A stretch of 64,000 nucleotides of DNA from Halonotius pteroides (GCF_003605635.1 NZ_QMDW01000012.1:20234-84233); one strand, 5' to 3'. Positions 17,710 through 27,411 are shown, counted from the stretch's first letter. Notes: a model not told the origin generated them from the sequence alone. Translations and numbers: made by a program.

Positions 17710-18437
17710 CGGGACACTGACTGTCCCAACAAATCCTCCATCACATCCGAAACCACTCAGCTGATGTGACATTTTTTGTGTTAACACTCACCAAGGTTGA
17801 GAGATATTGGTGAAACACGCGTATCACTATCAGTTTGTGATGTGACGTTGCACCGAAAGGGGGTTGCAATAAGATTGCAGTGCTACCACCATGTTCAGTG
17901 GGGTAGCGGGGTTCTAGGGGGGTCAATGTCGCCATTACATCGGTGGCGACACTCATTGATTGGTGGGTGGAATGTAAATACCTGCCGCCGAGAATATCAG
18001 ACCTAATAATTTGAGACAATATCGGTTGACAGCGAAGAGGTCGCTATCTCAGGGATGCTGAATCGACTACACGGCGAGCGACAGTGCGTCGACTAGAGTC
18101 TGTAGAAAACTGCGAAGGAAGGGAAGTGGGGGAACTTCCACACCTGTTCAGTTGGGGGGTAGTCGCCTTGATCGCATCAAGGGACTATCGTAGTATCGGC
18201 GAGAGAGATATAAATAGATTTTGTGCCAAAAATCAAAATTGGTATTTTGAGTAGTGGTGTTTCCGAGGCAACGATGGGACGAGCGCACCCAACGACCAAC
18301 CTGACAGAAGATAGCTCCACACGAAACAGTCCCGTTTGCACTATACATGCCACAGTAGCACACAGAAGTCAGCGACGCGACGTCCCAACGGCTCACCGTC
18401 GTGAGAGGCGATAAAAATCGAACCGGGGGCGCGCTGT
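17710..18437. other. 728-bp gene-poor region with two ORB-like G-rich repeats
   Basis: No credible gene is visible on either strand; the short open frames are basic and low in hydrophobic cores. Base composition is AT-richer than the neighbours. Two related elements, both on the plus strand, share TGTTCAGT followed by a G-run and TAG: one at about 17889-17906, the other at about 18143-18164. The second is preceded by TTCCACAC, giving an overall shape like a haloarchaeal origin recognition box. There is no orc/cdc6 gene in the window, so the origin reading is weak. An ATATAAATAG box lies near 18208-18217. Confidence 0.4.
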
Positions 18438-20417
18438 TTAGTCGTCGGCCGGCGTAGCACCGCTGCCGCTGTCGCCGGTTGCCTGCTCTTTCGTCCACGA
18501 GAGCTTACCACCGGCGGCGAGGATATCCCGCTCGCGTTCGGAGGCGTGAAGCTGGGCGGTGAACTCCCAGTCGTCGTTGACACGGCAGGTGAACTGTTCC
18601 TCGCCGTTGCGAACGCCGGCACCGACATCGTCAACAACGGTGATGTCGTCGCCCTGCTCGATCTGCTCGTAGGTATCGTCGTCGATCGTCAGCGGAACGA
18701 TCCCGAAGTTGAACAGGTTCGCGCGGTGGATCCGGGCGAAGCTCTGGGCGAAAACGGCCTCGATGCCGAGATACATCGGACACAAGGCGGCGTGTTCACG
18801 CGAGGAGCCTTGGCCGTAGTTCTCGCCGGCAACGAGCGTGCCGCCGTCGGCTTCCAGCGCGCGGTCGGCGAAGGTGTCGTCGACCCGCGAGAGGGTGAAC
18901 TCCGAGAGCTTCTCGATGTTCGACCGGTACATCAGGATATCCGCCGTCGCCGGAATGATGTGGTCGGTCGTGATGTTGTCGTCCATCTTGAGGATGCTCT
19001 CGCCGCCGACAGTGTCGCCGAGCGGATCTTTCAGCGGCACGTCGCCGATGTTCGGCCCCTTGATAAGCTCGTCGTCGATCGACTCGTTGGGGTCGATCAG
19101 GTCGGCATCGGAGCCGTCGTACTCGTCGGGCAGTTCGATGCCCGGCGATTCGAGGTCGCCGAGTTCCTCGGCAAGATCGCGTGGATCGACGATCTCACCT
19201 TTGATCGCCGCGGCGGTGGCGACCTCCGGCGAACAGAGGTAGACGCTGTCGTCTTCGATCCCGGAGCGACCCTCGAAGTTGCGGTTGAAGGTGCGCAGCG
19301 AGACCGAGTCCGAGGCCGGCACGTGGCCGATCCCGATACAGGCCCCACAGGTCGCCTCCGAGAAGTTGACGCCAGCGGCCATCAGCTCAGCCGTCCAGCC
19401 CTGTCGGGCCAGAATCTCGGCGGACTGCTTGGAGGCGGGGGCGACGATCATCTCGGTGTGTTTGGCGACTTCGCGGCCCTTGAGCATCTTCGCGCCCGGC
19501 AGGATGTCCTCGTAGCTGCCGTTCGTACAGGAGCCGATCATGACCTGCTCGACGCGCTCGCCTTCGACCTCGCGGACGGGCACGACGTTATCGGGCATGC
19601 TCGGTTTGGCGATAAGCGGTTCGAGCTCCGAGAGGTCGACAACGATCTCGTCGGCGTACTCGGCGTCGGCGTCGGGTTCGAGTTTCTCGAAGTCCTCGGG
19701 TCGGCCGACGCGTTCGAGGTAGTCCTTCGTCTGCTCGTCGGTCGGGAAGATCGACGACGTGGCACCGAGCTCGGTGCCCATGTTGGTGATCGTCGTCCGC
19801 TCAGGCACCGTCAACGACTCAACGCCGGGGCCGGTGTACTCGAAGACCTTGCCGACACCGCCCTTAACCGAGAGGCGGCGCAGCATCTCAAGAATGACAT
19901 CCTTCGCGGAGGCCCACCCCTCAAGTTCACCCTCAAGCCGAACGTTGACGACTTCCGGCATCTCGACGTAGTAGGGGCCGCCACCCATGGCGACAGCGAT
20001 GTCGAGGCCACCAGCACCGATCGCAAGCTGGCCCAGCCCACCGGGGGTCGGCGTGTGGCTGTCCGACCCCAGCAGCGTCTTGCCGGGGGCGGCGAAGTTC
20101 TCCTTGTGGACGTTGTGGCAGATGCCGTTGCCCGGACGGGAGAAGTGTGCGCCGAAGGTGCCCGCGGCCGACCGAAGAAAACGGTGGTCGTCGGTGTTCT
20201 TGAAGTCGAACTGGTAGGTTTGGTGGTCGCAGTACTGGGCCGCGAGCTCGGTCTGAACATCTTCGAGCCCGAGAGCCTCAAACTGTAGCCAGACCATCGT
20301 GCCGGTCGTATCTTGCGTGAGGGTCTGATCGATGTCGATACCGATCTCCTCTCCAGGGGTAAGTTCCCCTTCGACGAGGTGATCGTCAAGGATTTTTTCT
20401 GTAAGTGTCTGTCCCAT
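18438..20417 (-). CDS. acn: Aconitate hydratase
   Basis: A 659-residue TCA-cycle enzyme that isomerises citrate to isocitrate. Cys297 (GSCTNG), Cys357 and Cys360 (TCGAC) ligate the [4Fe-4S] cluster. The substrate-binding GSDSHTPT segment (117-124) and the C-terminal swivel domain with GSSREHAA are present. The C-terminus is a short Gly/Ser/Asp tail. It stands alone, with its promoter in the 176 bp shared with the divergent dUTPase gene. Citrate synthase is encoded 35 kb away in the same window. Confidence 0.95.
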   Translation of the reverse strand: MGQTLTEKILDDHLVEGELTPGEEIGIDIDQTLTQDTTGTMVWLQFEALGLEDVQTELAAQYCDHQTYQFDFKNTDDHRFLRSAAGTFGAHFSRPGNGICHNVHKENFAAPGKTLLGSDSHTPTPGGLGQLAIGAGGLDIAVAMGGGPYYVEMPEVVNVRLEGELEGWASAKDVILEMLRRLSVKGGVGKVFEYTGPGVESLTVPERTTITNMGTELGATSSIFPTDEQTKDYLERVGRPEDFEKLEPDADAEYADEIVVDLSELEPLIAKPSMPDNVVPVREVEGERVEQVMIGSCTNGSYEDILPGAKMLKGREVAKHTEMIVAPASKQSAEILARQGWTAELMAAGVNFSEATCGACIGIGHVPASDSVSLRTFNRNFEGRSGIEDDSVYLCSPEVATAAAIKGEIVDPRDLAEELGDLESPGIELPDEYDGSDADLIDPNESIDDELIKGPNIGDVPLKDPLGDTVGGESILKMDDNITTDHIIPATADILMYRSNIEKLSEFTLSRVDDTFADRALEADGGTLVAGENYGQGSSREHAALCPMYLGIEAVFAQSFARIHRANLFNFGIVPLTIDDDTYEQIEQGDDITVVDDVGAGVRNGEEQFTCRVNDDWEFTAQLHASERERDILAAGGKLSWTKEQATGDSGSGATPADD

Positions 20418-20593
20418 AACGTTCGCAGGTCGTGTCTACGCGGACATAAATCCCGCGTATACCGTGAGAAACCGAATCAGCGCCGGTAGTGGGCCGCTAC
20501 GGTGGGTTCGACCCACAAAGCCACCGGGGTACTGTGCGATCACAGCCCATCGGCTCCGGTACTGTTTTTGATGTCGCCGGCGACCGCTCAGCC

Positions 20594-21058
20594 ATGTTTG
20601 AATCCGGCGCGTTCGTCGGCGAGTATCTCAATCCGATCACCGGCAGCCAGAGACAACCCAACGGCGTCGACCTCACCGCCGCCGCGATCTACGAGCAGAC
20701 AACCGCCGGCCGGATCGGCCGAGGGGGAAAGACGATCGGTGATCGCCAGGAGGTTGACGCCGACGACGGCGTTTTTCGGCTCGATCCGGGGGCATACATC
20801 CTCCAGTACGCCGAAACTGTCCAGATCCCAGCGGGCCATGTCGGCTTCATCTATCCACGGTCGTCGCTGATGCGGAACTCCTGTATGCTACACACGGCGG
20901 TTTGGGACGCCGGCTACGAGGGTAAAGGCGAGGGGCTGTTGGAGGTCCACCACGGCATCGAGATCGAAAATGGTGCACGCGTCGGCCAACTTGTCTTCGC
21001 CGAGGCTGACCACGAGACAACCTACGACGGCGACTATCAGGGTGAGCGAACGGGATAA
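20594..21058 (+). CDS. dut: Deoxyuridine 5'-triphosphate nucleotidohydrolase (dUTPase/dCTP deaminase family)
   Basis: The 154-residue enzyme hydrolyses dUTP to dUMP to keep uracil out of DNA. Family motifs: QPNGVDLT (about 19-26), YPRSSLMRN (about 84-92) and the substrate loop AVWDAGYEGKG (about 98-108). The start is ATG 20594 (MFESGAF); the open frame extends upstream without family similarity. Haloarchaeal members of this group are annotated as dUTPase; a bifunctional dCTP deaminase is less likely, given the length. Confidence 0.88.
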   Translation: MFESGAFVGEYLNPITGSQRQPNGVDLTAAAIYEQTTAGRIGRGGKTIGDRQEVDADDGVFRLDPGAYILQYAETVQIPAGHVGFIYPRSSLMRNSCMLHTAVWDAGYEGKGEGLLEVHHGIEIENGARVGQLVFAEADHETTYDGDYQGERTG

Positions 21059-21092
21059 AACGCCAGCACCGAGGCAAACAACTGACGGCTGG

Positions 21093-21659
21093 TCAGTCGT
21101 CCATATCGATCGCCGTCAGGTCGGTGTCGCCGATGGGTGGTGCTTTTCTGAGTTCTGGGCCGATCATCGACATCTGGTAGATGGCGTCGGGATCGAAATG
21201 CTTGTGAGTGAATTTAAACACCGTGTGTTCGAGCGCGCCGTCAAGCGTCGGGAGCGTGTGGATGAGTTGATGACGGGTACCGTTGTTGCGGTCAAGAACG
21301 TAGACCTCAATATCGTCAGTCGGCACGAACACATCATCGGGCTTGAGCACGACCTCGTACGGTCGATTTGTGTGGCTGAAAACGAGGGTATCCGCCAGCG
21401 GATCGTTACCGAACTGGACGATCTCAGGGGCCGCAGCCCACCCAGGATCTAACACGCGGTCGATCTCGCGGTAGTCGACGATGTTGCGGATCGTCGTCCG
21501 CTCGCGGATCTCCTGGAGATCCGGCACCGATCGGCTCTGGAAAGAGGTGACGAGATCTTTGACGAGACCCCGGAGGGTATCGTCGCTCGCCGCCGAATCG
21601 GTGGCTGTCTCGGTGGCTTCGGAGCGGATAACGTTCGGTGAGTTTTCGTGTCGTTTCAT
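21093..21659 (-). CDS. Haloarchaeal hypothetical protein
   Basis: A 188-residue soluble protein starting MKRHENSPN (ATG 21659). The first 35 residues are polar and probably disordered; the rest looks globular, with mixed alpha/beta character and no Cys. No motif or family is recognised. It lies convergent to the dUTPase gene with a 34-bp gap. The open frame extends 38 codons further upstream, but those residues are Arg-rich and unlikely to be coding. Confidence 0.6.
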   Translation of the reverse strand: MKRHENSPNVIRSEATETATDSAASDDTLRGLVKDLVTSFQSRSVPDLQEIRERTTIRNIVDYREIDRVLDPGWAAAPEIVQFGNDPLADTLVFSHTNRPYEVVLKPDDVFVPTDDIEVYVLDRNNGTRHQLIHTLPTLDGALEHTVFKFTHKHFDPDAIYQMSMIGPELRKAPPIGDTDLTAIDMDD

Positions 21660-21906
21660 CGGTGAATCGAACCGCTGCCGGTATCTATTCTCTCTTGGTG
21701 GTGGACTCTCAAAACTGTTTCTCACAGCGGAGCGGGCGGTCGCGGTCAACCGGCGTGTGGCAACACGTAACACGGCGATACCGGCGGTTAATGATGGCGT
21801 TACAGGAACGCGGATTGGGGGGTTGAACCACGGTCACAGCAGGCTACTCACTGTTTTAACACTCTCGACAACCACGTTGCTCCTCACGGAGATGTTCGGA
21901 GCGAAG

Positions 21907-21980
21907 CGGGCTGGAAGGGACTTGAACCCTCAACCGTCTGGTTAAAAGCCAGACGCTCTGCCAAATTGAGCTACCAGCCC
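21907..21980 (-). tRNA. tRNA-Lys (anticodon UUU)
   Basis: The 74-nt gene folds into a complete cloverleaf. The acceptor GGGCTGG pairs with CCAGCCC at 21908-21914, the D arm is GCTC/GAGC, the anticodon arm TCTGG-CTTTTAA-CCAGA gives anticodon UUU, and the T loop is TTCAAGT. No intron and no encoded CCA. An upstream box (CCTTATC) about 25 nt to the right, at 22004-22010, could be its TATA element. Confidence 0.95.
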
Positions 21981-22057
21981 TCACTGTTGTTTGTCGACAG
22001 GCGGTGATAAGGGTTTTTACATCGGTGCGAAACGAGCGTCGACGGCGACGCTGTCGG

Positions 22058-22717
22058 CTACTCGTCACCGAAGTAAGCGGCCAGCGCGTCGGCGACGATA
22101 GCTCCGGGCGGCTGGTTGTCCATCGAGGCGCGGTGCCGCAGCTCGATGTACTCCTCGGCTGGCAGCGTCACCGTCATCTCGCCGGGGGTGATATCGTGGT
22201 CGCGGAGCGCGGTCTCGGTGTCAGCACCGTCGTTGATCGCGCTGGCGATCGAGCGGATATCTCGTACCGTCAACGCAGCATCGAGACTCGCCCACGCCAG
22301 CAGATAGCGATCCGCCGCCGGCACACGGGCGATATGTTTCGCCGCTGTCGGCGCGATATGACCGCGAGCCACGTGGCGGCGGATCGACTGTGGGAGGTCG
22401 TGAACGCGGGCCCATTTGCGGATAAACGAGACGGTCACCCCGTCACCGGCGGTTTCGGCGGCCGCCTTGTAGGAGCCCCGCCCTCGGACGAGAGCCGCAC
22501 AGGCCGCCGCGCCGCGGAGCATCAGCACGTGGTCGTTGCCACCGACCGCGCCGGTCGCAAAATCGTGGACGACCTCGGCGGCCTCCGCGACGCTGTCGGG
22601 GTCGTCGGGATCAAAGTCGACCGCGTCGGTGGCGCGCTCGCCGGTGATCTCCGGGTCGGCGCGGACGACGGGGGTGCCAACCGGTCTCTCGCGGTCTGAG
22701 CCGTACTCCGTGGTCAT
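22058..22717 (-). CDS. DUF7119 family protein
   Basis: A 219-residue haloarchaeal protein. A helical central domain (about 70-160) with the segment RKWARVHDLPQSIRRHVARGHIAP resembles the ParB/KorB-type HTH linker seen in SpoOJ-like proteins. The C-terminal part (TLPAEEYIELRHRASM, about 180-205) looks like a ribbon-helix-helix. The family name is from memory. The two DNA-binding-like regions suggest a regulator, but this is inference. Start ATG 22717. Confidence 0.7.
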   Translation of the reverse strand: MTTEYGSDRERPVGTPVVRADPEITGERATDAVDFDPDDPDSVAEAAEVVHDFATGAVGGNDHVLMLRGAAACAALVRGRGSYKAAAETAGDGVTVSFIRKWARVHDLPQSIRRHVARGHIAPTAAKHIARVPAADRYLLAWASLDAALTVRDIRSIASAINDGADTETALRDHDITPGEMTVTLPAEEYIELRHRASMDNQPPGAIVADALAAYFGDE

Positions 22718-22814
22718 TTATCGATCGAAGGGCTGCCCGGGACAAAAGTGCCGCGCACGGTCGGAGCCGCCACGACAAGCCGAGGGCAAAGTCGGCGTTC
22801 CATCCATACAGGTG

Positions 22815-22985
22815 TTAGTCCTGTTGAGCGGACGTGTTCTCTGCCTCGGGTGTGGCCTCGTCTGGTGTTTCATCGTCGGCAGCCGCCTCTTCGGCCTCCC
22901 GGCGCTCCGAAAGGTGTTCCCAGATCTCAGTACAGCCAGCCCCGTCGGAAAGCTCCGCAAGGTGGTCGGATTCCTCAGTTTGCAT
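22815..22985 (-). CDS. 56-residue acidic protein upstream of the nitrite reductase locus
   Basis: A short gene from ATG 22985 to TAA 22815-22817. The N-terminal half (MQTEESDHLAELSDGAGCTEIWEHLSERRE in outline) looks folded and helical with one Cys; the C-terminal half is Glu/Ala/Thr-rich. It lies divergent from the Cys-containing protein at 23063. Similar tiny proteins accompany nitrite/sulfite reductase genes in haloarchaea as far as I remember. Codon usage is normal for the window. Confidence 0.55.
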   Translation of the reverse strand: MQTEESDHLAELSDGAGCTEIWEHLSERREAEEAAADDETPDEATPEAENTSAQQD

Positions 22986-23062
22986 CGTGGGCCTCCGCTA
23001 TCTCGACTCGTCGCCGAGGGGAAACTACTGATACGTCGTGTTTGGTCGTCGTTTCAATCATC

Positions 23063-23611
23063 ATGTTACTGCAACAGTCCCTTTGGCTTAACAAGCGTCT
23101 AACCCGTAACACTGACCCGCGCTCAGTGATACCGGATCGTGTTGCAGCTATACCGGACGCCGACATTATTCCAAAACCGCACGACAACGGTATATTGTGG
23201 CACCGAAACGGTGTCACCGGTGCGGTCAGCGATTGCAGCAGGCGACTCCTACAGGTAGCCGGCAGCACAATACGGGATGTGAGCGTTGCCTTACGTATCC
23301 TTGATGATGGCGCGTGGCTCTCGGTAAACGACCAGCGACGCGTCAGCGTCAGTGAACTCTGGCGGCTCCATGCCCCCGGATTTTGCGACTGTCCGCTCGT
23401 CGATTTCATCGCCGAGGGGTTCACCGAGGTCTCCGCTGACGGCCGCGACGTGGCGGTGACGACCTACGGCGAGTGTATCGCCTGCGGCGAGAGCGGCGTC
23501 CCCGGGAAACTCCCGGTTGGCTACATTCACGAAGGGGAATACCGCAACTACGACCGCGAACACGTGGTGTTGGAACCGATCACGAACCGGCCGGGAGGAA
23601 ACCAGCAATAG
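23063..23611 (+). CDS. Hypothetical protein with Cys clusters next to nitrite reductase
   Basis: The 182-residue protein (ATG 23063) has an N-terminal segment of weak character and a conserved-looking C-terminal half (about 75-182). That half has Cys in FCDCPL (about 114-118) and YGECIACGESG (about 140-150), a spacing that could bind zinc or an Fe-S cluster. It ends 76 bp before the nitrite/sulfite reductase gene on the same strand and may assist it. A start further downstream cannot be excluded. Function unknown. Confidence 0.55.
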   Translation: MLLQQSLWLNKRLTRNTDPRSVIPDRVAAIPDADIIPKPHDNGILWHRNGVTGAVSDCSRRLLQVAGSTIRDVSVALRILDDGAWLSVNDQRRVSVSELWRLHAPGFCDCPLVDFIAEGFTEVSADGRDVAVTTYGECIACGESGVPGKLPVGYIHEGEYRNYDREHVVLEPITNRPGGNQQ

Positions 23612-23687
23612 TATCCGGTTTAGTGAACCACCGGGGATGGTTGACGCGGAGACTGGTTGTTTACGGGATGGACTACTTACAAGAGAT

Positions 23688-25460
23688 ATGCCAACTGACG
23701 TTGAGCGATGGAAGTCGGAGGTCTACGGCAATGAGATCCGAGAGCATCTCATGGAGTTCGCCGAGCAAGGCTGGGACTCAATCCCGGAAGACGAACACGA
23801 CGCCTGGTTTGAGCGGTTCAAATGGTGGGGGCTGTACCACCAGCGCAACGGCCAAGAGAGCTACTTTATGATGCGGATCGGGACGCCAAACGGCGTGCTG
23901 AAACCCGGTCAAACCGAGGTTGTCGCCGAGATCGCCGACGAGTACGCCCGCGGTCCAGAAACGAACCCCGAGTTCGGCGACGGCTACGTCGATTGGACGA
24001 CCCGCCAATCGATCCAGCTGCACTGGATCAAACTAGAGGATATCCCCGAGATCTTCGAGAAACTTGAAGCCAACGGGCTGTCGACCCAGCAGGCCTGTGG
24101 TGACTCCTGGCGGAACATCACCGGCAACCCGATGGCCGGCAAGGCCCCCGAGTTTGTCGACGCCTGGCCCGTGATCAAGGAGCTCAATGAGACGTTCAAG
24201 GGTGACGACGACCACGCCAACCTGCCCCGCAAATGGAAGGTTTCGGTCACCGGCTCGCCCGACGGCTCCGGTCAAGGCGACATCAACGACCTCGCGCTTG
24301 AACCCGCATTCAAACAGATCGACGGCGAGGAAGTCCGTGGGTTCAACGTTCGGGTCGGCGGCGGTCTCTCGCGGAACGAGCCCCGCCTCGCACGAGGTAT
24401 CGACGTGTTTGTTCGCCCCGAAAACGCAGCCGCGGTGGCCGGCGGCATGTCCGCGCTGTTCCGTGAACACGGCGACCGCGAGGATCGCTACAACGCTCGG
24501 ATCAAGTTCCTCGTCGACGAGTGGGGCACCGAAAAGATGCGCCGCGTCCTGCAGGAGGACTTCGTGGAGTTTGAGCTTGAAACCGCTGGCGAGGATATCC
24601 GCGAGCAGTACACCTACAACGCCGGCGGCGAGGAACACGGCGATCTGATCGGCGTCCACGAACAGCGCGACGGAAAGTACTACGTCGGGCTCAACGTGCT
24701 TGTCGGCCGGATGGGTGCCGACGACACGCTCGAACTCGCCGATCTCGCCGGCGAGTACGGCTCCGGCGAGATTCGCATCAGCCAGCGACAGAATGTGATG
24801 ATCACTGACGTCCCCGAAGCGGATCTTGACGCCCTGCTCGACGAGCCGCTGCTTGAGAACTACTCACCGGATCCCCACCCGTTCATGCGTGGCTCGGTCG
24901 CCTGTACCGGCACCGAGTTCTGTTCGCTCTCGATCGTCGAGACAAAAAACCGGCAGGTGCGCTACGCCCGCTGGCTCAAAGAGAACGTCGAGCTCCCTGA
25001 CGGCGTCAACGACTTTCATATCCATCTGTCGGGCTGTACGGCCTCCTGTGCCCAGCCGCAGATCGCCGACATCTCGCTGCGCGGGATGAAGACCCGCAAG
25101 GACGGCGAGCCCGTCGAGGCCCTCGATATCGGCCTCGGCGGCGGCCTCGGCGAGAACCCACAGTTCGCCCAGTGGGTCGGCCAGCGCGTCCCGGCCGACG
25201 AGGTGCCTGGTGCGATCGAGAACCTCCTCGCTACCTTCGAGGCCAACCGTGAGGGCGGCGAGACGTTCCGTGAGTTTATTGCCCGCCACGACGAGGCGGA
25301 ACTGGAAGAATTCATCGAGCCCGAGGAGACGGACTACGAGGATCCCTACATGCACAACACGAAGATGACGTGGTACCCATACGCCGACGACGACGACATG
25401 GATGCCTCCCCGGCACCGACCGACGGCGAGGGCAACTCCATCGCGCCGGCCGACGACTAA
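23688..25460 (+). CDS. nirA: Ferredoxin-dependent nitrite/sulfite reductase
   Basis: A 590-residue enzyme that reduces nitrite to ammonium (or sulfite to sulfide) with siroheme and a [4Fe-4S] cluster. Two homologous halves each carry the ferredoxin-like domain (WTTRQSIQLHWIK and GEIRISQRQNVMITD). The cluster ligands are in CTGTEFC and GCTASC in the second half. MPTDVERWKSEVYG is the conserved haloarchaeal start. High similarity to haloarchaeal NasD/NirA makes nitrite the likelier substrate. No nitrate reductase is in the window. A DUF6360 gene follows after 91 bp. Confidence 0.9.
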   Translation: MPTDVERWKSEVYGNEIREHLMEFAEQGWDSIPEDEHDAWFERFKWWGLYHQRNGQESYFMMRIGTPNGVLKPGQTEVVAEIADEYARGPETNPEFGDGYVDWTTRQSIQLHWIKLEDIPEIFEKLEANGLSTQQACGDSWRNITGNPMAGKAPEFVDAWPVIKELNETFKGDDDHANLPRKWKVSVTGSPDGSGQGDINDLALEPAFKQIDGEEVRGFNVRVGGGLSRNEPRLARGIDVFVRPENAAAVAGGMSALFREHGDREDRYNARIKFLVDEWGTEKMRRVLQEDFVEFELETAGEDIREQYTYNAGGEEHGDLIGVHEQRDGKYYVGLNVLVGRMGADDTLELADLAGEYGSGEIRISQRQNVMITDVPEADLDALLDEPLLENYSPDPHPFMRGSVACTGTEFCSLSIVETKNRQVRYARWLKENVELPDGVNDFHIHLSGCTASCAQPQIADISLRGMKTRKDGEPVEALDIGLGGGLGENPQFAQWVGQRVPADEVPGAIENLLATFEANREGGETFREFIARHDEAELEEFIEPEETDYEDPYMHNTKMTWYPYADDDDMDASPAPTDGEGNSIAPADD

Positions 25461-25551
25461 CCCGCCTACGGCGTCGCTCACCACGCTGTTTTACTCGTTT
25501 TCAACTGCTTCGAAACAAAGCCTCAAGAACCAGCCGTGCCTACCGGCGACC

Positions 25552-25845
25552 ATGTCAGATCGACTCCTTTCGGTCAACGCCTACACGACACTTGATCTGC
25601 TCGACGGGGAAGCCGAGGCCCACGAGTTCACCGAATCGGCCTACGCCGTTGTCAACGCCACCGCGCCGCGGAAGAATCCCGACCACGTCAAGCTAGAACT
25701 GGAACTCGACAACGCCGAACTGGAACACCTCCCGGCGCATGCCGATCGCGTCCGGCTGACACCTGAGCAGGCGCGAACCATCGCCGCCGACCTCGAGAAA
25801 TACGCCAACAAGGTTGAGGCCAACCTCGACGATAGCGACGACTAA
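25552..25845 (+). CDS. DUF6360 family protein
   Basis: A 97-residue soluble acidic protein (ATG 25552, MSDRLLSVNAYTTLDLLD). The conserved core includes PRKNPDHVKLELELDN and LTPEQARTIAADLEKYA. Matches haloarchaeal DUF6360, recognised from memory. It follows the nitrite reductase gene here, as I recall in related genomes, but its role is unknown. Convergent with mqo, 27 bp away. Confidence 0.75.
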   Translation: MSDRLLSVNAYTTLDLLDGEAEAHEFTESAYAVVNATAPRKNPDHVKLELELDNAELEHLPAHADRVRLTPEQARTIAADLEKYANKVEANLDDSDD

Positions 25846-25872
25846 CGTCGCTGGAAAAAACGGGAGTGGCGA

Positions 25873-27270
25873 TCAGTCGTCGGCTGCTGCGGAATCGACG
25901 GCGTCGACCTCAATTGTGTTCTCGTCGGGTTCCGCTCGCGGGAAGTGGCCGATGGTCGCCTCGCGGAAGGCCGCCTCGTCGAACTCGTAGTCACCCTCAA
26001 GGGAGTCAATCAGGGTATGGGTGTCTCGCATCGCGTTTTTCAAACAGGTCGATGCGCCGGGTGAGGGCGTGATGTTGAAGATGATGTCGTCGCCGACGAT
26101 CTTCGCCTCGCCCATATCCAGCGATTTGTTGGCGGTGTCGACGATCTGTGGGCGAATCCCACCATACCCCTTCGCCCGTTCGATATCCTCCAACTCGACG
26201 GTCGGGACGACCTTCTGGACGTGTGGGAGGAACTGCTTGCGGCCGATGACAGGGAGATCGTAGAGTAGGTTTTCGAGAACAAACGGCAAGAGAATCCGGT
26301 CGGCCATGATGTTGGCGTAGCTGAGGAACGCTGCCGGCGTGAAACCGAACACGTCGAAAAAGTCCGGTACCGACGACAGCCGGCCGCGTTCGAGCCCGGG
26401 GACGACCTTCGCCGTTGGGCCAAACCGGGTGATAGAGTCGTCGTGTACCTCCGCGTCGCCGTGAACGGCGGCAAACGGGAGTTTCTTCATCTGCAGGGTG
26501 TAGACCTTGCCGTTCAAAAGCTGGTCGTCGGCGATAAAGAAGCTTCCCGCGACCGGGAGCAGCGACATATCCTCGCCGTAACCGAGCTCCTTGGCGATCT
26601 GGAGGCTGTGGGAGCCGGCGGCAACGACCGTCGCGTCGGCGTCGAAGCGCCCCGAATCGGTGGCGATGGTATGGCCATCCAGCGTCGGCGTGATGTCGGT
26701 GACCTCTGTGTCGGTATACACGTCGACACCCGCCTCCTCGCGGGCCGCCTCGACAAACGATTTCGTCGTTTCGCCGTAATCAACGACGTAGCCGTCGGGC
26801 GTCTGAAGCGCGAGCAGGTCTGTGTCGGGATCGCGGCCCTCGACGACCTTCGGCTCGATGTCGGCGATCGCCTCGCGTTCGATGGGCCGGAGTTTCGGAA
26901 AGAGGTCGCCGAAGCCCTCCTCGTGGTAGCGGGATTCCAGCTTGGGGACTTCCTCGTCGCCGACCGCCAACACCATCTTGCTGCGTTTCGAGTGCATCTC
27001 GCGGTCAGGGTCGTGGTGTTCAAGATAGCCCGCGAGTAGCTCCGCGCCCTCCTTGACCTCCTCGGCTTTTTCGAGCGTGTAGTTGGTCTCGATGTCGCCG
27101 AAATGCAGGGTTTGTGAGTTGTTGGTGTGGTCGGAGTTGATCGCGCCGAGCTGCGGCTCCTTTTCGATCAGTGCAATCGAGTCGATATCGGTGAACATCG
27201 CGGTCGTGTACAGCAGCGACGCGCCGCTGATACCGCCGCCGACGATCACAAGGTCGTATTTACCGGACAT
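25873..27270 (-). CDS. mqo: Malate:quinone oxidoreductase-type FAD dehydrogenase
   Basis: The 465-residue flavoprotein oxidises L-malate to oxaloacetate at the membrane and passes electrons to menaquinone. The FAD motif GGGISGASLLY is at about 9-19, followed by the family's NSDHTNNSQTLHFGDIETNY segment and the FAD-contact ITPSPGAST near the C-terminus. The start is ATG 27270 (MSGKYDLV); the 35 upstream residues of the open frame have no family match. Length is near that of bacterial Mqo. It complements citrate synthase and aconitase in this window. Confidence 0.88.
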   Translation of the reverse strand: MSGKYDLVIVGGGISGASLLYTTAMFTDIDSIALIEKEPQLGAINSDHTNNSQTLHFGDIETNYTLEKAEEVKEGAELLAGYLEHHDPDREMHSKRSKMVLAVGDEEVPKLESRYHEEGFGDLFPKLRPIEREAIADIEPKVVEGRDPDTDLLALQTPDGYVVDYGETTKSFVEAAREEAGVDVYTDTEVTDITPTLDGHTIATDSGRFDADATVVAAGSHSLQIAKELGYGEDMSLLPVAGSFFIADDQLLNGKVYTLQMKKLPFAAVHGDAEVHDDSITRFGPTAKVVPGLERGRLSSVPDFFDVFGFTPAAFLSYANIMADRILLPFVLENLLYDLPVIGRKQFLPHVQKVVPTVELEDIERAKGYGGIRPQIVDTANKSLDMGEAKIVGDDIIFNITPSPGASTCLKNAMRDTHTLIDSLEGDYEFDEAAFREATIGHFPRAEPDENTIEVDAVDSAAADD

Positions 27271-27411
27271 GAGTGGATCTACCGCCGCTACGTCGGCTGT
27301 TGTGCTCCGCACTGATAACTCATATTTTTTATTCTCGATGGTTCGACAACTGACGAATTCTGCATCGACGGTCAAGCGGTTGCGTTCGCCGCCGCGTCCG
27401 CCAGCGTGAGA

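Noticed and set aside
18546..20288. A 580-codon plus-strand open frame
   Set aside because: It lies antisense to aconitase, which has all catalytic motifs on the other strand.
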